A stretch of DNA of 64,000 nt from Clostridiales bacterium (GTDB taxonomy: Bacteria > Bacillota > Clostridia > Oscillospirales > Acutalibacteraceae), in contig DXXG01000028.1 of assembly GCA_019416455.1 (NCBI GenBank), positions 310,001-374,000 on the forward strand. The letters run 5' to 3'. A program made the position numbers and the translations under genes. The notes beneath the pieces are model-generated. The model did no database searches and had not been told where the DNA came from. It worked only from the letters and a program-made list of their open reading frames with translations. Every line of letters begins with the position of its first letter. The stretch's first letter is position 1. Of the stretch, positions 9,514 through 18,128 are shown piece by piece.

Positions 9514-10926
9514 TTATTCAGCCTCGAAATATGCCTTGAAGGCTTTGTAGGCCATATACACGTCCAGCTTGGAGACAACCTCAAAGGGAGCGTGCATGGA
9601 CAGCACCGGCACACCTACGTCGATGACGTCTGCGTTCATCCGGGAGATGTCCAGTGCCACGGTACCGCCGCCGCCCTGGTCCACCTTGCCCAGTTCGCCG
9701 ATCTGCCACAACACATCGTTGTTGTCGAAGACCCGGCGCACAAAGCCTACCAACTCAGCGTTGGCGTCGTTGCTGCCGCCCTTGCCGCGGGAGCCGGTAT
9801 ACTTGGCCACGCCCACGCCCCGGTTCAGGTAGCAGGAGTTGCCAGCCTCGTAAGCGGAGGCGTAGTTAGGATCGTATGCAGCAGTCACGTCAGCGGAAAG
9901 GCAGGTGGACTTGGAATACACATGGCGAGCTTCCAGGCCCTCTGCAGCAGCCAGATCCGCCACGAAATAGTTCAGGAACTCAGAGGCCAGACCCGTGTTG
10001 CCCACGCTGCCGATCTCCTCCTTATCAGCCAGAACGGTGATGGAAGTATACTCGGGGGTCTTGCACTTGAAGATGGCTTCCAGAGCGGGATAAGCGCACA
10101 CACGGTCGTCGTGGCCGTAAGCGCCGATCATGCTCCGGTCAAAGCCGATGTCCACTGCTTTGAAGGCAGGAACGAACTCGATCTCAGCGGAGATCAGGTC
10201 GCTCTCCACGATGCCGTACTGCTGATGCAGGATGTTCATGATGTTCAGCTTGAACAGCTGCTCCCCTTCCCCATCGGTGAGGGGCAGGCTGCCTACCAGC
10301 ACGTTCAGGTCCTCACCGGTGAAGGCCTCGCCCAGCTTCTTCGCCATCTGATCCTTGCCCAGGTGGGGCAGGATGTCAGTGATGCAGAACTGAGGATCCT
10401 CCGGCTTCTCGCCCACATTTACGGTGATCTCAGAGCCGTCTTTGCGGACGATCTTGCCGTGCATGGACAGGGGGATAGCGGTCCACTGATACTTCTTGAT
10501 GCCGCCGTAGTAATGGGTCTTGAGCAGAGCCAGCTCGCTTGCCTCATACAGAGGGATGGGCTTCAGGTCGATGCGGGGACAATCAATGTGAGCCGCAGCG
10601 ATGCGCACACCTTTCTTGGCGCCCTTCTTGCCGATAACAGCCAGGCACATGGCCTTGCCACGGTTGTTGTAATAGACCTTGTCACCAGCCTTGTACTTCT
10701 TCTCAGGATCGAAGGGTACAAAACCGGCTTCTTCGGCAGCTTTCACAGCCCAAGTCACAGTTTCCCGCTCGGTCTTTGCCGCGTTCAGGAACGCCTTGTA
10801 GCCCTCGGCGAACTTGTCGGCCTTGCCCAGCTCTTTGGCGCCCACTTTGGCAGCGCCATGGGTACGATCGTTGAGGAGCTCTTTCGCCAGCTCCTTGGCG
10901 TCGATTTTTTCCTCTTTCTTAGACAT
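9514..10926 (-). CDS. M18 family aminopeptidase
   Basis: A 470-residue cytosolic zinc aminopeptidase of the aspartyl-aminopeptidase (M18) family. Dinuclear-metal motifs are visible: AAAHIDCPRIDLKP, GHDDRVCAYPALEA, ADKEEIGSVGN and VPVLSMHAPFEV, the last holding a C-terminal His ligand. Members trim N-terminal acidic or hydrophobic residues from peptides. The ATG at 10926 has AGGAGGTC 9 nt upstream; the longer frame has no site. It is downstream of two small membrane-protein genes with a 57-bp gap. Confidence 0.92.
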   Translation of the reverse strand: MSKKEEKIDAKELAKELLNDRTHGAAKVGAKELGKADKFAEGYKAFLNAAKTERETVTWAVKAAEEAGFVPFDPEKKYKAGDKVYYNNRGKAMCLAVIGKKGAKKGVRIAAAHIDCPRIDLKPIPLYEASELALLKTHYYGGIKKYQWTAIPLSMHGKIVRKDGSEITVNVGEKPEDPQFCITDILPHLGKDQMAKKLGEAFTGEDLNVLVGSLPLTDGEGEQLFKLNIMNILHQQYGIVESDLISAEIEFVPAFKAVDIGFDRSMIGAYGHDDRVCAYPALEAIFKCKTPEYTSITVLADKEEIGSVGNTGLASEFLNYFVADLAAAEGLEARHVYSKSTCLSADVTAAYDPNYASAYEAGNSCYLNRGVGVAKYTGSRGKGGSNDANAELVGFVRRVFDNNDVLWQIGELGKVDQGGGGTVALDISRMNADVIDVGVPVLSMHAPFEVVSKLDVYMAYKAFKAYFEAE

Positions 10927-10983
10927 TCTAATTGACCTCCTATATCTCTCAAGGGAATCTTCCCTGAAAGTGCGTTTCAACGT

Positions 10984-11478
10984 TCAACTCAAAACTTCTA
11001 TATAGATGGGATAATACGTAGGTAAAGCTGGTAGAGGCATATCTCCAGTAAGATAGACCACCCGTAGGATATCTCCCATCTCCAGCTCCTCCCACTGAAG
11101 AGCTTTCCCGTCTTTCTCGATGACAAGACCATCCTGCTGGGTCAACCACCCATTGGAGCCAAAAGCGTCAGAGGAACCGGAAGCGTCCAGTGCTCCAATA
11201 TAAATTTTGTCACCGGCATAGTCTTCACTATAAGGTATGATCTCGCCGATAAAGGAAATAGTGTCAAACCAGGGATACCGCTCGAAATCGTCCTGATACT
11301 CCGTGTGCCGGTATTGAAACTGCTCATTATACACTCTCTCGTCCGCTTCGCCGTCAATGACATCTTCAGGAAGCACCACTTGATTGGCATGATACCCCCA
11401 CAGGAAGCATCCCGCCGCCACGGCCACTGCCAAAATAACATACAGGGATCCTGCAAAGATCCAACGCGTTTTTTTCAT
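10984..11478 (-). CDS. Small membrane-anchored protein, function unknown
   Basis: A 164-residue protein with a KKTR start and one N-terminal membrane span (about 6-28), then an acidic domain facing outward. The C-terminal part (ALQWEELEMGDILRVVYLTG) reads like a small beta-barrel or OB-like domain. I do not recognise the family. Its start overlaps the stop of the upstream gene by 4 bp (ATGA), so the two are translationally coupled. Confidence 0.7.
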   Translation of the reverse strand: MKKTRWIFAGSLYVILAVAVAAGCFLWGYHANQVVLPEDVIDGEADERVYNEQFQYRHTEYQDDFERYPWFDTISFIGEIIPYSEDYAGDKIYIGALDASGSSDAFGSNGWLTQQDGLVIEKDGKALQWEELEMGDILRVVYLTGDMPLPALPTYYPIYIEVLS

Positions 11479-11897
11479 GGCAGCTCCTCCTCATAGGACC
11501 AGCTTCCGTCCTCGTGATAATTCCCCTGAAGATCTATGGCAAGCACGTGGGAAAGGGTGGGCAGATCGCCTTCCGGGATCTCCCCTTCATAACTGATGGC
11601 AAACCGCATGCCGGGAAACATATCCTTCACTTCCCACTCCAAACCGTGGATGCGGATTTCCGTATCCTCATCGATGGAAAGAAGGAATTGTCCCCGCTCC
11701 TCTTCCCGGTTGACAGAGGACCCCTGTACCAACAGCGTGTGATCATCCACTGGTTCGATCAAGGTTGCGTATAAGAAGCCCGCCTCTTTCCAAGTAGTCA
11801 CATCCTGAGCCACAGACTTTCCCATGAAAAAGGCGCCCGTTCCCACACCGATCAGCAGGACCAGACCAAAGGCTACCAGGAATTTCTTCCCTTTCAT
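11475..11897 (-). CDS. Small membrane-anchored protein, function unknown
   Basis: A protein of about 140 residues with an N-terminal span (FLVAFGLVLLIGVGTGAFF) and an outer domain with alternating beta strands (HTLLVQGSS, QFLLSIDEDTEIRIHG, MRFAISYEG). The pattern resembles small DUF3221-type OB-fold proteins, but this is weak. An in-frame GTG lies 9 nt upstream of the chosen ATG. It has the same layout as the next gene, with a 4-bp overlap, and follows the lytic transglycosylase gene, so a cell-envelope role is likely. Confidence 0.65.
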   Translation of the reverse strand: MKGKKFLVAFGLVLLIGVGTGAFFMGKSVAQDVTTWKEAGFLYATLIEPVDDHTLLVQGSSVNREEERGQFLLSIDEDTEIRIHGLEWEVKDMFPGMRFAISYEGEIPEGDLPTLSHVLAIDLQGNYHEDGSWSYEEELP

Positions 11898-11964
11898 TCT
11901 CCCCACCGCCCTTCATCCTCTTTTACTTTACCACGAAACAGTGCAAAAAGCAACGAAAGGCATC

Positions 11965-12525
11965 CTATTCCTCATAGAGCTTTTGATAAAGCCCATAAGC
12001 CCGCTGCACCTTTTTCACATAGGCATCCGTCTCCGGGTAGGGGATGGTGTGGAGAGTCTCCCCGTCGTGGGAATAATCCCCGCTTTGAAGCCACTCCGAG
12101 ACGTTCCCCATACCTGCGTTGTAAGCGGCCAAAGCCACATCCACGCTGCCGTATTGGTCTATCAGCAGCCGCAGTAGGGCACAGCCGCAATGGACGTTAG
12201 CCTGGGGATCGTACACTCCGGCGGAGGGGTCCTCCAGGGGGTACAGAGAAGCGATCCAGTCAAAGGTGCCCTGAGTCAGCTGCATCAGGCCCATGGCGTC
12301 AGCGCTGGACCGGGCTTCCGGATCGAAACCGCTCTCCGTTTTGATGACGGCGTACACTAAGTCCGGATCCAGGTCAAACTCCGCGGCCTCCTGCTCCACC
12401 AGCTGAGAATAGGACTTGGGATATAGCAATTTTAGGCCCGCTTCTGCCAGCCGGGGCCCAAACAGGACTACTACCGCCACCAGCAGCACTACCAAAATAA
12501 CGCCTGTAAGACAACCTTTCCTCAT
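11965..12525 (-). CDS. Lytic transglycosylase, SLT domain
   Basis: A 186-residue envelope enzyme with one N-terminal signal anchor (GVILVVLLVAVVVLFG) and a lysozyme-like SLT domain. The catalytic glutamate lies in VYAVIKTESGFDPEARSSA, followed by AMGLMQLTQGTFDWIA and VALAAYNAGMGNVSEWL. The family cleaves the MurNAc-GlcNAc bond with 1,6-anhydro product. The ATG at 12525 overlaps the stop of the Sua5-CoaE gene (ATGA); a TTG two codons earlier is less likely. Confidence 0.92.
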   Translation of the reverse strand: MRKGCLTGVILVVLLVAVVVLFGPRLAEAGLKLLYPKSYSQLVEQEAAEFDLDPDLVYAVIKTESGFDPEARSSADAMGLMQLTQGTFDWIASLYPLEDPSAGVYDPQANVHCGCALLRLLIDQYGSVDVALAAYNAGMGNVSEWLQSGDYSHDGETLHTIPYPETDAYVKKVQRAYGLYQKLYEE

Positions 12526-14147
12526 AGGCAAGTGTTCCCCATTTCATCCAGCAATCTCTCAAGCAGCTTCTCTACGGCCTCCTCCACATGGGTCCCGGGA
12601 CCGTTTTCCGCCACCCAGTCCGCGCGAGAAGTGTAAAAGTCTGGGGTAGGTTGGGCTTCCAGTCTCCTAAGAGCCGCCTCCTGAGACAGAGCGTCCCGCT
12701 TTAGGATCCGGGCCAGCCGCTCCTCTTTGGGGGCATCCACCACCAGGATCCGAGAACAGGCGCTGTCCAGACCGGACTCAAACAGCGTGGGGGCGTCCAG
12801 CACCAGGATCTTATATCCCTGGGCTTTTCCCTCCTCCAAAAGCTGCCGCACCCGGCGGATGATCCGTGGGAAGGTGATCTCCCCCAGCCGCTCCCGGGCC
12901 TCTTCAGAAGCGAAGGCCCGTTTTGCCAGCTCTGCCCGGTTCAGCACCCCATCGGGACAAACATCCGGTCCAAAGGCGCTGGAAAGCTCTTCCAAACAGG
13001 CTGGATCGTACACCTGAGCGCTGCGGGTGACCTGGTCACAGTCCACCACAAAACATCCCCTCTCTCGGAGGACATTTCCCACGGTAGATTTTCCTGCGCC
13101 CGTTGGTCCCGTAAGTCCTATCACCTGCACGCCCGTAGGGTTCACCACCTGGAAGGCAGCAGCCCGGATCAGCCGGTTGTACACCGCCAGTCCCACCCCC
13201 TGTTTGGAGGGCATACGGGCATAGGCTTTTTTAGCCCCCACCTGATCCAGACAGTGGAGCGCGTCAAACAGCCGGTGAGCCTGAGCGCCTCCATCGTACC
13301 TGGCCCCGTAAGTCACGGTAGGTACTTGCAGGAAGGGAACGTCCTCCTCGAAGCACAGTGCCCAGCCGTCCCCTTTTCGGTTCACGAAACGGACGTATTC
13401 CTCAGGGGAAGCGTCCACGATGACAACGTCCGCGGCGGGGGAATAATGTTTGTACTTCATTCCCGGGGAAGCAGCTCGCTTTCCTTCTTCCAGCTGGTGG
13501 ACCACAGCAGGATCCACTTCCACCTCTCCCAGCACAGAACGGAGCTGAGAAAGGGTGACACCGCCGGGACGAAGGATCCGAGGTGTCCCCTGAGCCAAGG
13601 TCAGCACAGTGGATTCCACACCCACAGCACAGTCTCCCCCATCCAAAAGGGCGTCCACCCGGCCGGTAAGATCCTCCTGCACATGGCGGAACGTGGTGGG
13701 GCTGGGCCTACCGGACAAGTTGGCGGAAGGTGCCGCCAGGGGCACTCCCGCAGCATCGATCACCGCACGGGCCGTGGGATGAGAGGGACACCGCACCGCT
13801 ACTGTGTCAAGGCCGCCGCTAGTGGTGCGGGGCACCAGGTCTGACTTGGGAAGGATGATGGTAAGAGGTCCCGGCCAGAACACCGCCGCCAGACGCTTGG
13901 CAGCCTCCGGTACTTCCCGCACTAAGGGGGCCAGCTGGGACACATCGCTGATGTGAACGATCAAAGGGTTGTCGGAAGGACGGCCCTTGGCCTGGTAGAT
14001 ATTCTTCACAGCTTTCTCGTCCAAAGCGTTTGCGGCCAAGCCGTACACCGTCTCAGTGGGGATGGCTACCAGGCCGCCCCGGCGAAGGATCTCCCCCGCG
14101 CGACTGATATCCCCGGCACAACGGTCACTCAACAATAACGTTTCCAT
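12522..14147 (-). CDS. sua5-coaE: Fusion of threonylcarbamoyl-AMP synthase (Sua5) and dephospho-CoA kinase
   Basis: One 541-residue reading frame holds two essential enzymes. Residues 1 to about 335 are Sua5: the YrdC domain (GGLVAIPTETVYGLAANA, KGRPSDNPLIVHI, PLAAPSANLSGRPSPT) plus the Sua5 C-terminal domain (ASPGMKYKHYSPAA). This makes threonylcarbamoyl-AMP for tRNA t6A. Residues 343-541 are CoaE: P-loop GLTGPTGAGKST, DCDQVTRS, LVLDAPTLFESGL. This performs the last step of CoA synthesis. There is no stop or frameshift between them. AAGGAGG precedes the ATG, 12 bp after prfA. Confidence 0.93.
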   Translation of the reverse strand: METLLLSDRCAGDISRAGEILRRGGLVAIPTETVYGLAANALDEKAVKNIYQAKGRPSDNPLIVHISDVSQLAPLVREVPEAAKRLAAVFWPGPLTIILPKSDLVPRTTSGGLDTVAVRCPSHPTARAVIDAAGVPLAAPSANLSGRPSPTTFRHVQEDLTGRVDALLDGGDCAVGVESTVLTLAQGTPRILRPGGVTLSQLRSVLGEVEVDPAVVHQLEEGKRAASPGMKYKHYSPAADVVIVDASPEEYVRFVNRKGDGWALCFEEDVPFLQVPTVTYGARYDGGAQAHRLFDALHCLDQVGAKKAYARMPSKQGVGLAVYNRLIRAAAFQVVNPTGVQVIGLTGPTGAGKSTVGNVLRERGCFVVDCDQVTRSAQVYDPACLEELSSAFGPDVCPDGVLNRAELAKRAFASEEARERLGEITFPRIIRRVRQLLEEGKAQGYKILVLDAPTLFESGLDSACSRILVVDAPKEERLARILKRDALSQEAALRRLEAQPTPDFYTSRADWVAENGPGTHVEEAVEKLLERLLDEMGNTCL

Positions 14148-14159
14148 GTGGTTCCCTCC

Positions 14160-15230
14160 TTATCCCTGGGACTCTTCTAGCTGGGCGGCACGGTCAGCCG
14201 CCACCAGGCTGTCGATGATCTCATCCAGAGCGCCTCCGATGATCTCATCCAGTTTATAAAGCGTCAGGCCAATACGGTGGTCCGTCACCCGAGCCTGGGG
14301 AAAATTGTAGGTACGTATCCGTTCGGAACGATCTCCGGTGCCCACTTGGCTGCGCCGCTCCTGGGCAACCTGATCGCTGGCCTTTTTCCGTTCTTGATCC
14401 AACAACCTGGCCCGCAGAACCTTCAAAGCCTTTTCCTTGTTTTTATATTGGCTCCGCTCATCCTGGCACTCCACCACCATGCCCGTGGGCAGGTGAGTCA
14501 CCCGGATGGCAGAGGAGGTCTTATTAATGTGCTGGCCGCCAGCGCCACTGGACCGGAAGGTGTCGATCTGAAGGTCTTTTGGGTCGATGTCCACGTCCAC
14601 CTCTTCCGCTTCCGGAAGCACTGCCACTGTGGCCGTAGAGGTGTGGATGCGGCCCTGGGCCTCCGTTTCCGGAACCCGCTGCACCCGGTGGACGCCGCTT
14701 TCGTACTTCAGTCGGGAATAGGCACCTTCCCCATCGATGAGGAAGCTCACTTCCTTGAAACCACCCAATTCCGTCTCATTCAGGCCAACGATCTCTGTTT
14801 TCCAACCCTTCTTCTCAGCGTACATGGTATACATCCGGTACAGGGTATAGGCGAACAGGGCGGCCTCTTCCCCGCCGGCGCCGCCACGGATCTCCACGAT
14901 GACATTCTTCTCGTCGTTGGGATCTTTGGGCAGGAGCAACAGCTTCAGCTCCTCTTCCAGCCGGGAGAGCTCCTCTCCCTTTTCCTTGATCTCCTGCTGG
15001 GCCATCTCCCGCAGTTCTCGCTGACCGCTCTCCTCTAAAAGCTCCTTAGCGCCCGCCAGATCTTCCTGACAACGGCAATAAGCCCGATAGGTCTCCACGA
15101 TGGGTTCCAGCTCCTTATGCTCCTTCATCAGGGAAGCGTAAAGCTCCCGCTGAGCGGCGGTAGCTGGGTCGTACAGCTTCATATTCAACTCTTCAAAACG
15201 GTTTTCAAAAACACGCAAATTCTCAAACAC
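14160..15230 (-). CDS. prfA: Peptide chain release factor 1
   Basis: RF1 of about 356 residues, which ends translation at UAA and UAG. It has the GGQ motif (SSGAGGQHINKTSSA), VEIRGGAGGEEAALFA and the RTYNFPQARVTDHRIG segment. The N-terminus aligns with RF1 only if translation begins at a GTG (15228-15230; VFENLRVFENRFEELN) with GGAAAGG 11 nt upstream. The frame is open further but has no better start. It is followed at 12 bp by the Sua5-CoaE gene. Confidence 0.94.
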   Translation of the reverse strand: MFENLRVFENRFEELNMKLYDPATAAQRELYASLMKEHKELEPIVETYRAYCRCQEDLAGAKELLEESGQRELREMAQQEIKEKGEELSRLEEELKLLLLPKDPNDEKNVIVEIRGGAGGEEAALFAYTLYRMYTMYAEKKGWKTEIVGLNETELGGFKEVSFLIDGEGAYSRLKYESGVHRVQRVPETEAQGRIHTSTATVAVLPEAEEVDVDIDPKDLQIDTFRSSGAGGQHINKTSSAIRVTHLPTGMVVECQDERSQYKNKEKALKVLRARLLDQERKKASDQVAQERRSQVGTGDRSERIRTYNFPQARVTDHRIGLTLYKLDEIIGGALDEIIDSLVAADRAAQLEESQG

Positions 15231-15280
15231 AGTAAACACAGCCTTTCCAAAAGTGAGATCTTGATCTACGGAAAAGCCTT

Positions 15281-15472
15281 CTACTCCTCCCCTTCCGGGC
15301 GCAGGATCTTCTTCACGTTCTTCTCGCACTTAAGCCGGGGGATCATCACCTCTCGGCCGCAGCCGTTGCACCGGATCTTAAAGTCCATGCCCACCCGCAG
15401 CACGGTAAATTCCAGACTGCCGCAAGGATGGGGCTTTTTCATGCGGAGCACATCACCTACGTGGATGTCCAT
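15281..15472 (-). CDS. DUF951 family small zinc-finger-like protein
   Basis: A 63-residue protein of the DUF951 family (YyzM-like). It starts MDIHVGDVLRMKKPHPCGS and has CNGCGREVMIPR, so three cysteines could bind a metal. Family members are common in Firmicutes next to translation or GTPase genes; function unknown. The second ATG (15472) is chosen because GAAAGG lies 9 nt upstream while the first ATG touches it. It is the first gene of the prfA operon. Confidence 0.88.
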   Translation of the reverse strand: MDIHVGDVLRMKKPHPCGSLEFTVLRVGMDFKIRCNGCGREVMIPRLKCEKNVKKILRPEGEE

Positions 15473-15541
15473 CTGTCTCATCCTTTCACGTTTGTCTCAC
15501 CGCCGCGGCTCAAGGGGACCGCAGCAAAAAACTAGTTTATT

Positions 15542-15570
15542 ATTATACACCCTTCCAAGGATTTTTGCAA
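15542..15570 (-). promoter_or_regulatory. sigma-A promoter of the DUF951-prfA operon
   Basis: TTGCAA (15565-15570) and TATAAT (15542-15547) on the minus strand are 17 bp apart, just downstream of the cdaR terminator. Confidence 0.75.
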
Positions 15571-15572
15571 AG

Positions 15573-15612
15573 AAAAGAGCGCCCCGGGTAAAAATCCCCG
15601 GAACGCTCTTTA
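15573..15612 (-). terminator. Terminator after cdaR
   Basis: The minus-strand arms AGAGCGTTCCGGGG and CCCGGGGCGCTCT are followed by TTTCTTTGC, 24 bp after the cdaR stop. Confidence 0.75.
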
Positions 15613-15636
15613 AAAACTGTTTTTTCTTCTTCCCTC

Positions 15637-17073
15637 TTACTCTTGAGGAGTAGCCACAAAGGTGTCGTGGTCGTCCTCTGCCTTCTCGCTCTCCACGGCC
15701 TTAGCTGTTCGCGCAGTCGCTGTGGCTACACTAGAGGAAAGGGTCACAGAGACCGTATACTCTCCTGTCACCCAGCAGGAGTCTGCCGCAGTGCCTATCA
15801 GCGTCACCGTGGCAGGCACATCCACCGTGCCAGTCATGTCCTGATAGTTGGTCAGATTCACTTGGACTGCCACAGAATCCCCTGTCAGCTTCGCCACTTG
15901 CGCTTCCGGTCCTACCACCGTGACCGGCAACGTACTGGTGGCCAAAGTCACATTCATCCCATCCGGCTTATTGGTGACCTGGATATTGGAAGAACTCACC
16001 TGGACCGACGCTTGCTCATAGCCGTTCAGATTGATGGAGACCGTAGCCTGGCTGGTGGTCTCTCCCACGCTGCTAATGTTACGTACACCAGAAGGCAGCG
16101 GGATATCCATAGTTACGGTGTTGGTGGTGCCCGCCTTGAGCTGGGCGAAATCGATCACCTTATCCAGCTGGATCTCGTTGATGTCGGAAAGCACGTCGGA
16201 AGCCCCAGCAATGGTGATTTCCGCAGGTTCGATGGTGATACGATCCTGGAGGAAGCCCTCGGGCTGATGGAGGGTGGTTGCTGTCAGTTTCACCGTCTTG
16301 ACTGGGATGACAGGGATTGTCACGTCCACTGTGTCCACATTCATGGTGAGGTACAAGTTAGAAGTATCGGTGATGACCTGGTTATTTTTATCGTAGAGCA
16401 CCAGCGGACAGGAGAAACTGGTCTCCTGCTTCAATGCCGTTTCCGCCGTGTAGTTCACCGCTACCTTGCTGATCTTTGCCACGGAGGATTCAGGACCAGA
16501 GATGGTCACATTATCCGCGGACAAAATGGGAGTAGCCGCGTAGTATCCATCCGCCGAGCTGCATTGGATATTGCTCTCAATGGGGAAATTAGCTTCCTGA
16601 CGGCGGTCATATTCCAAGGTGACTTCCGCGGGGCTGATCCTGGTGATCTCAAAGTTCGCCAAAGAGTTGCTTTTCACTGCCCGCACCTCAGCGGTAAGCT
16701 TTTGCAGGGTATTGCCTGTCACCGCAGTGGTAGTGGGATTCAGCGTAACGGTCACTTCAAAATCAGCAGCGGTCAGCTGGCTTGTCAAAAGAGTGTTGCC
16801 TGTCACCTGAAGGTCTACCGTGGTATTGGACATGTTAAAGACTTCCAGGCCTTCCTCTTCCGCCGCGGAAGAATACCGCACCTGAATGGGCACGTCCTCC
16901 ACGACCACACCCCGGTCAGAACTGTTGGCGGACATAAGGAACCAGCTCACCACAGCCACAGCCAGGGAAAATACAAAAACAAAGGTGTTGTGATAAAACA
17001 GATTGCCAAAAGAAATACGCTTCTTTTTTGAACGGGTCTTGGATTCTTCCGGACGTTTTTTCTCTTCGCTCAT
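15637..17073 (-). CDS. cdaR: CdaR, YbbR-domain regulator of the diadenylate cyclase
   Basis: A 478-residue protein with a basic N-terminus, one membrane span (FVFVFSLAVAVVSWFLMSA) and several extracytoplasmic YbbR repeats (for example VPIQVRYSSAAEEEGLEVF and ITIEPAEITIAGASDVLSD). CdaR proteins bind CdaA in the membrane and adjust c-di-AMP synthesis. The gene starts 3 bp after cdaA, the standard cdaA-cdaR order; the third usual partner glmM is not next to it. Confidence 0.92.
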   Translation of the reverse strand: MSEEKKRPEESKTRSKKKRISFGNLFYHNTFVFVFSLAVAVVSWFLMSANSSDRGVVVEDVPIQVRYSSAAEEEGLEVFNMSNTTVDLQVTGNTLLTSQLTAADFEVTVTLNPTTTAVTGNTLQKLTAEVRAVKSNSLANFEITRISPAEVTLEYDRRQEANFPIESNIQCSSADGYYAATPILSADNVTISGPESSVAKISKVAVNYTAETALKQETSFSCPLVLYDKNNQVITDTSNLYLTMNVDTVDVTIPVIPVKTVKLTATTLHQPEGFLQDRITIEPAEITIAGASDVLSDINEIQLDKVIDFAQLKAGTTNTVTMDIPLPSGVRNISSVGETTSQATVSINLNGYEQASVQVSSSNIQVTNKPDGMNVTLATSTLPVTVVGPEAQVAKLTGDSVAVQVNLTNYQDMTGTVDVPATVTLIGTAADSCWVTGEYTVSVTLSSSVATATARTAKAVESEKAEDDHDTFVATPQE

Positions 17074-17076
17074 CCG

Positions 17077-17979
17077 TCACTCCCCCTTTCTGGCAGTGCG
17101 GCCGCTCAATCCCAGTTTGCCCAGGATCCGCTTTCCGCCCGAAACTTCTTCCGAAGCGCCGATCAAGTTCTTTTCCAGCACTTCCCGCAGAGTGACACGG
17201 TTGTAGTTCCGGGTGAGCCTTCCCTCGGAAGCAATGGAGATCTGGCCTGTCTCCTCGGAAACCACCACCACGAGAGCGTCGGAGTTTTCGCTGATGCCCA
17301 GAGCCGCCCGGTGACGAGTACCCAGTTCAGCGCTGACGTTCTCATTGCTGGTCAAAGGGAGGATACATCCCGCCGCGTAAACTTGTCCTTCCCGGATGAT
17401 CATAGCCCCATCGTGCAGGGGGGCCTTGTTGAAAAAGATATTGGCGATCAGCTGGCTGGAAGGAGCTCCTTCCACCACTGTGCCTGTGGCCACGATCTCG
17501 CCCAGCTTGGTCTGGCGCTCGAATACGATCAGGGCACCCATGCGCAGCTGCTGGAGGATCTGGGTGGCGTCCACCACACCTTCGATAGCCTTGCGGGTCT
17601 TGGCCTTGTCCTCCCGGTCTTTGACAGCCACCGCGCTGACCAGAGACTGAGCCACCTTGCTGTGGCCCACCTGTTCCAAGGCTTTGCGGATCTCAGGCTG
17701 GAACAAAATGACCACGATAGCGATACCGGATTGGAGAAACGCCCGCAGAATGGCGTTGAGCATCAAAAGATCCATCTCCGAGGAGATGACGAAAAGCACT
17801 ACCAACAGAATGATGCCCTTTACAAGCTGGCCCGCGCGGGTCTCCCGCACCAGCTTGATGACACTGTACAGCAGCACTGTAACAATGGCCACATCCACGG
17901 CGTCCTTCAGGGTAAACTGACGGGCCAGGCTGAGGATGAGCTGCCCCGTTTGGGAAATGTATTCCATCGCGGATTCCAC
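17077..17979 (-). CDS. cdaA: Diadenylate cyclase CdaA
   Basis: A 300-residue membrane enzyme that makes c-di-AMP from two ATP. Three N-terminal membrane helices (about 28-90) are followed by the DisA_N catalytic domain with LHDGAMII (DGA about 190-192) and LGTRHRAALG (RHR 222-224). c-di-AMP controls potassium and osmolyte transport and wall homeostasis. A GTG start at 17977-17979 is chosen because AAAGGAG lies 8 nt upstream; an ATG four codons later is the alternative. Confidence 0.95.
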   Translation of the reverse strand: MESAMEYISQTGQLILSLARQFTLKDAVDVAIVTVLLYSVIKLVRETRAGQLVKGIILLVVLFVISSEMDLLMLNAILRAFLQSGIAIVVILFQPEIRKALEQVGHSKVAQSLVSAVAVKDREDKAKTRKAIEGVVDATQILQQLRMGALIVFERQTKLGEIVATGTVVEGAPSSQLIANIFFNKAPLHDGAMIIREGQVYAAGCILPLTSNENVSAELGTRHRAALGISENSDALVVVVSEETGQISIASEGRLTRNYNRVTLREVLEKNLIGASEEVSGGKRILGKLGLSGRTARKGE

Positions 17980-18128
17980 GGCCACCACTCCTTTCCATTG
18001 AACTTCTTCTAAACAGCGCAAATGCCGAGGGGCAATCACCCCGCGGCATCTCGCGGCAAGCCTTTCTGGTATTCATTTTATCATAAACATTCTGCAAATA
18101 AAAGAAGTTTTTAGAGAATCCAAGGAAT

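Noticed and set aside
8217..9614. Minus-strand open frame of 465 codons
   Set aside because: It is antisense to the NCS2 permease; His/Asp-rich low-complexity translation is typical of a shadow frame.
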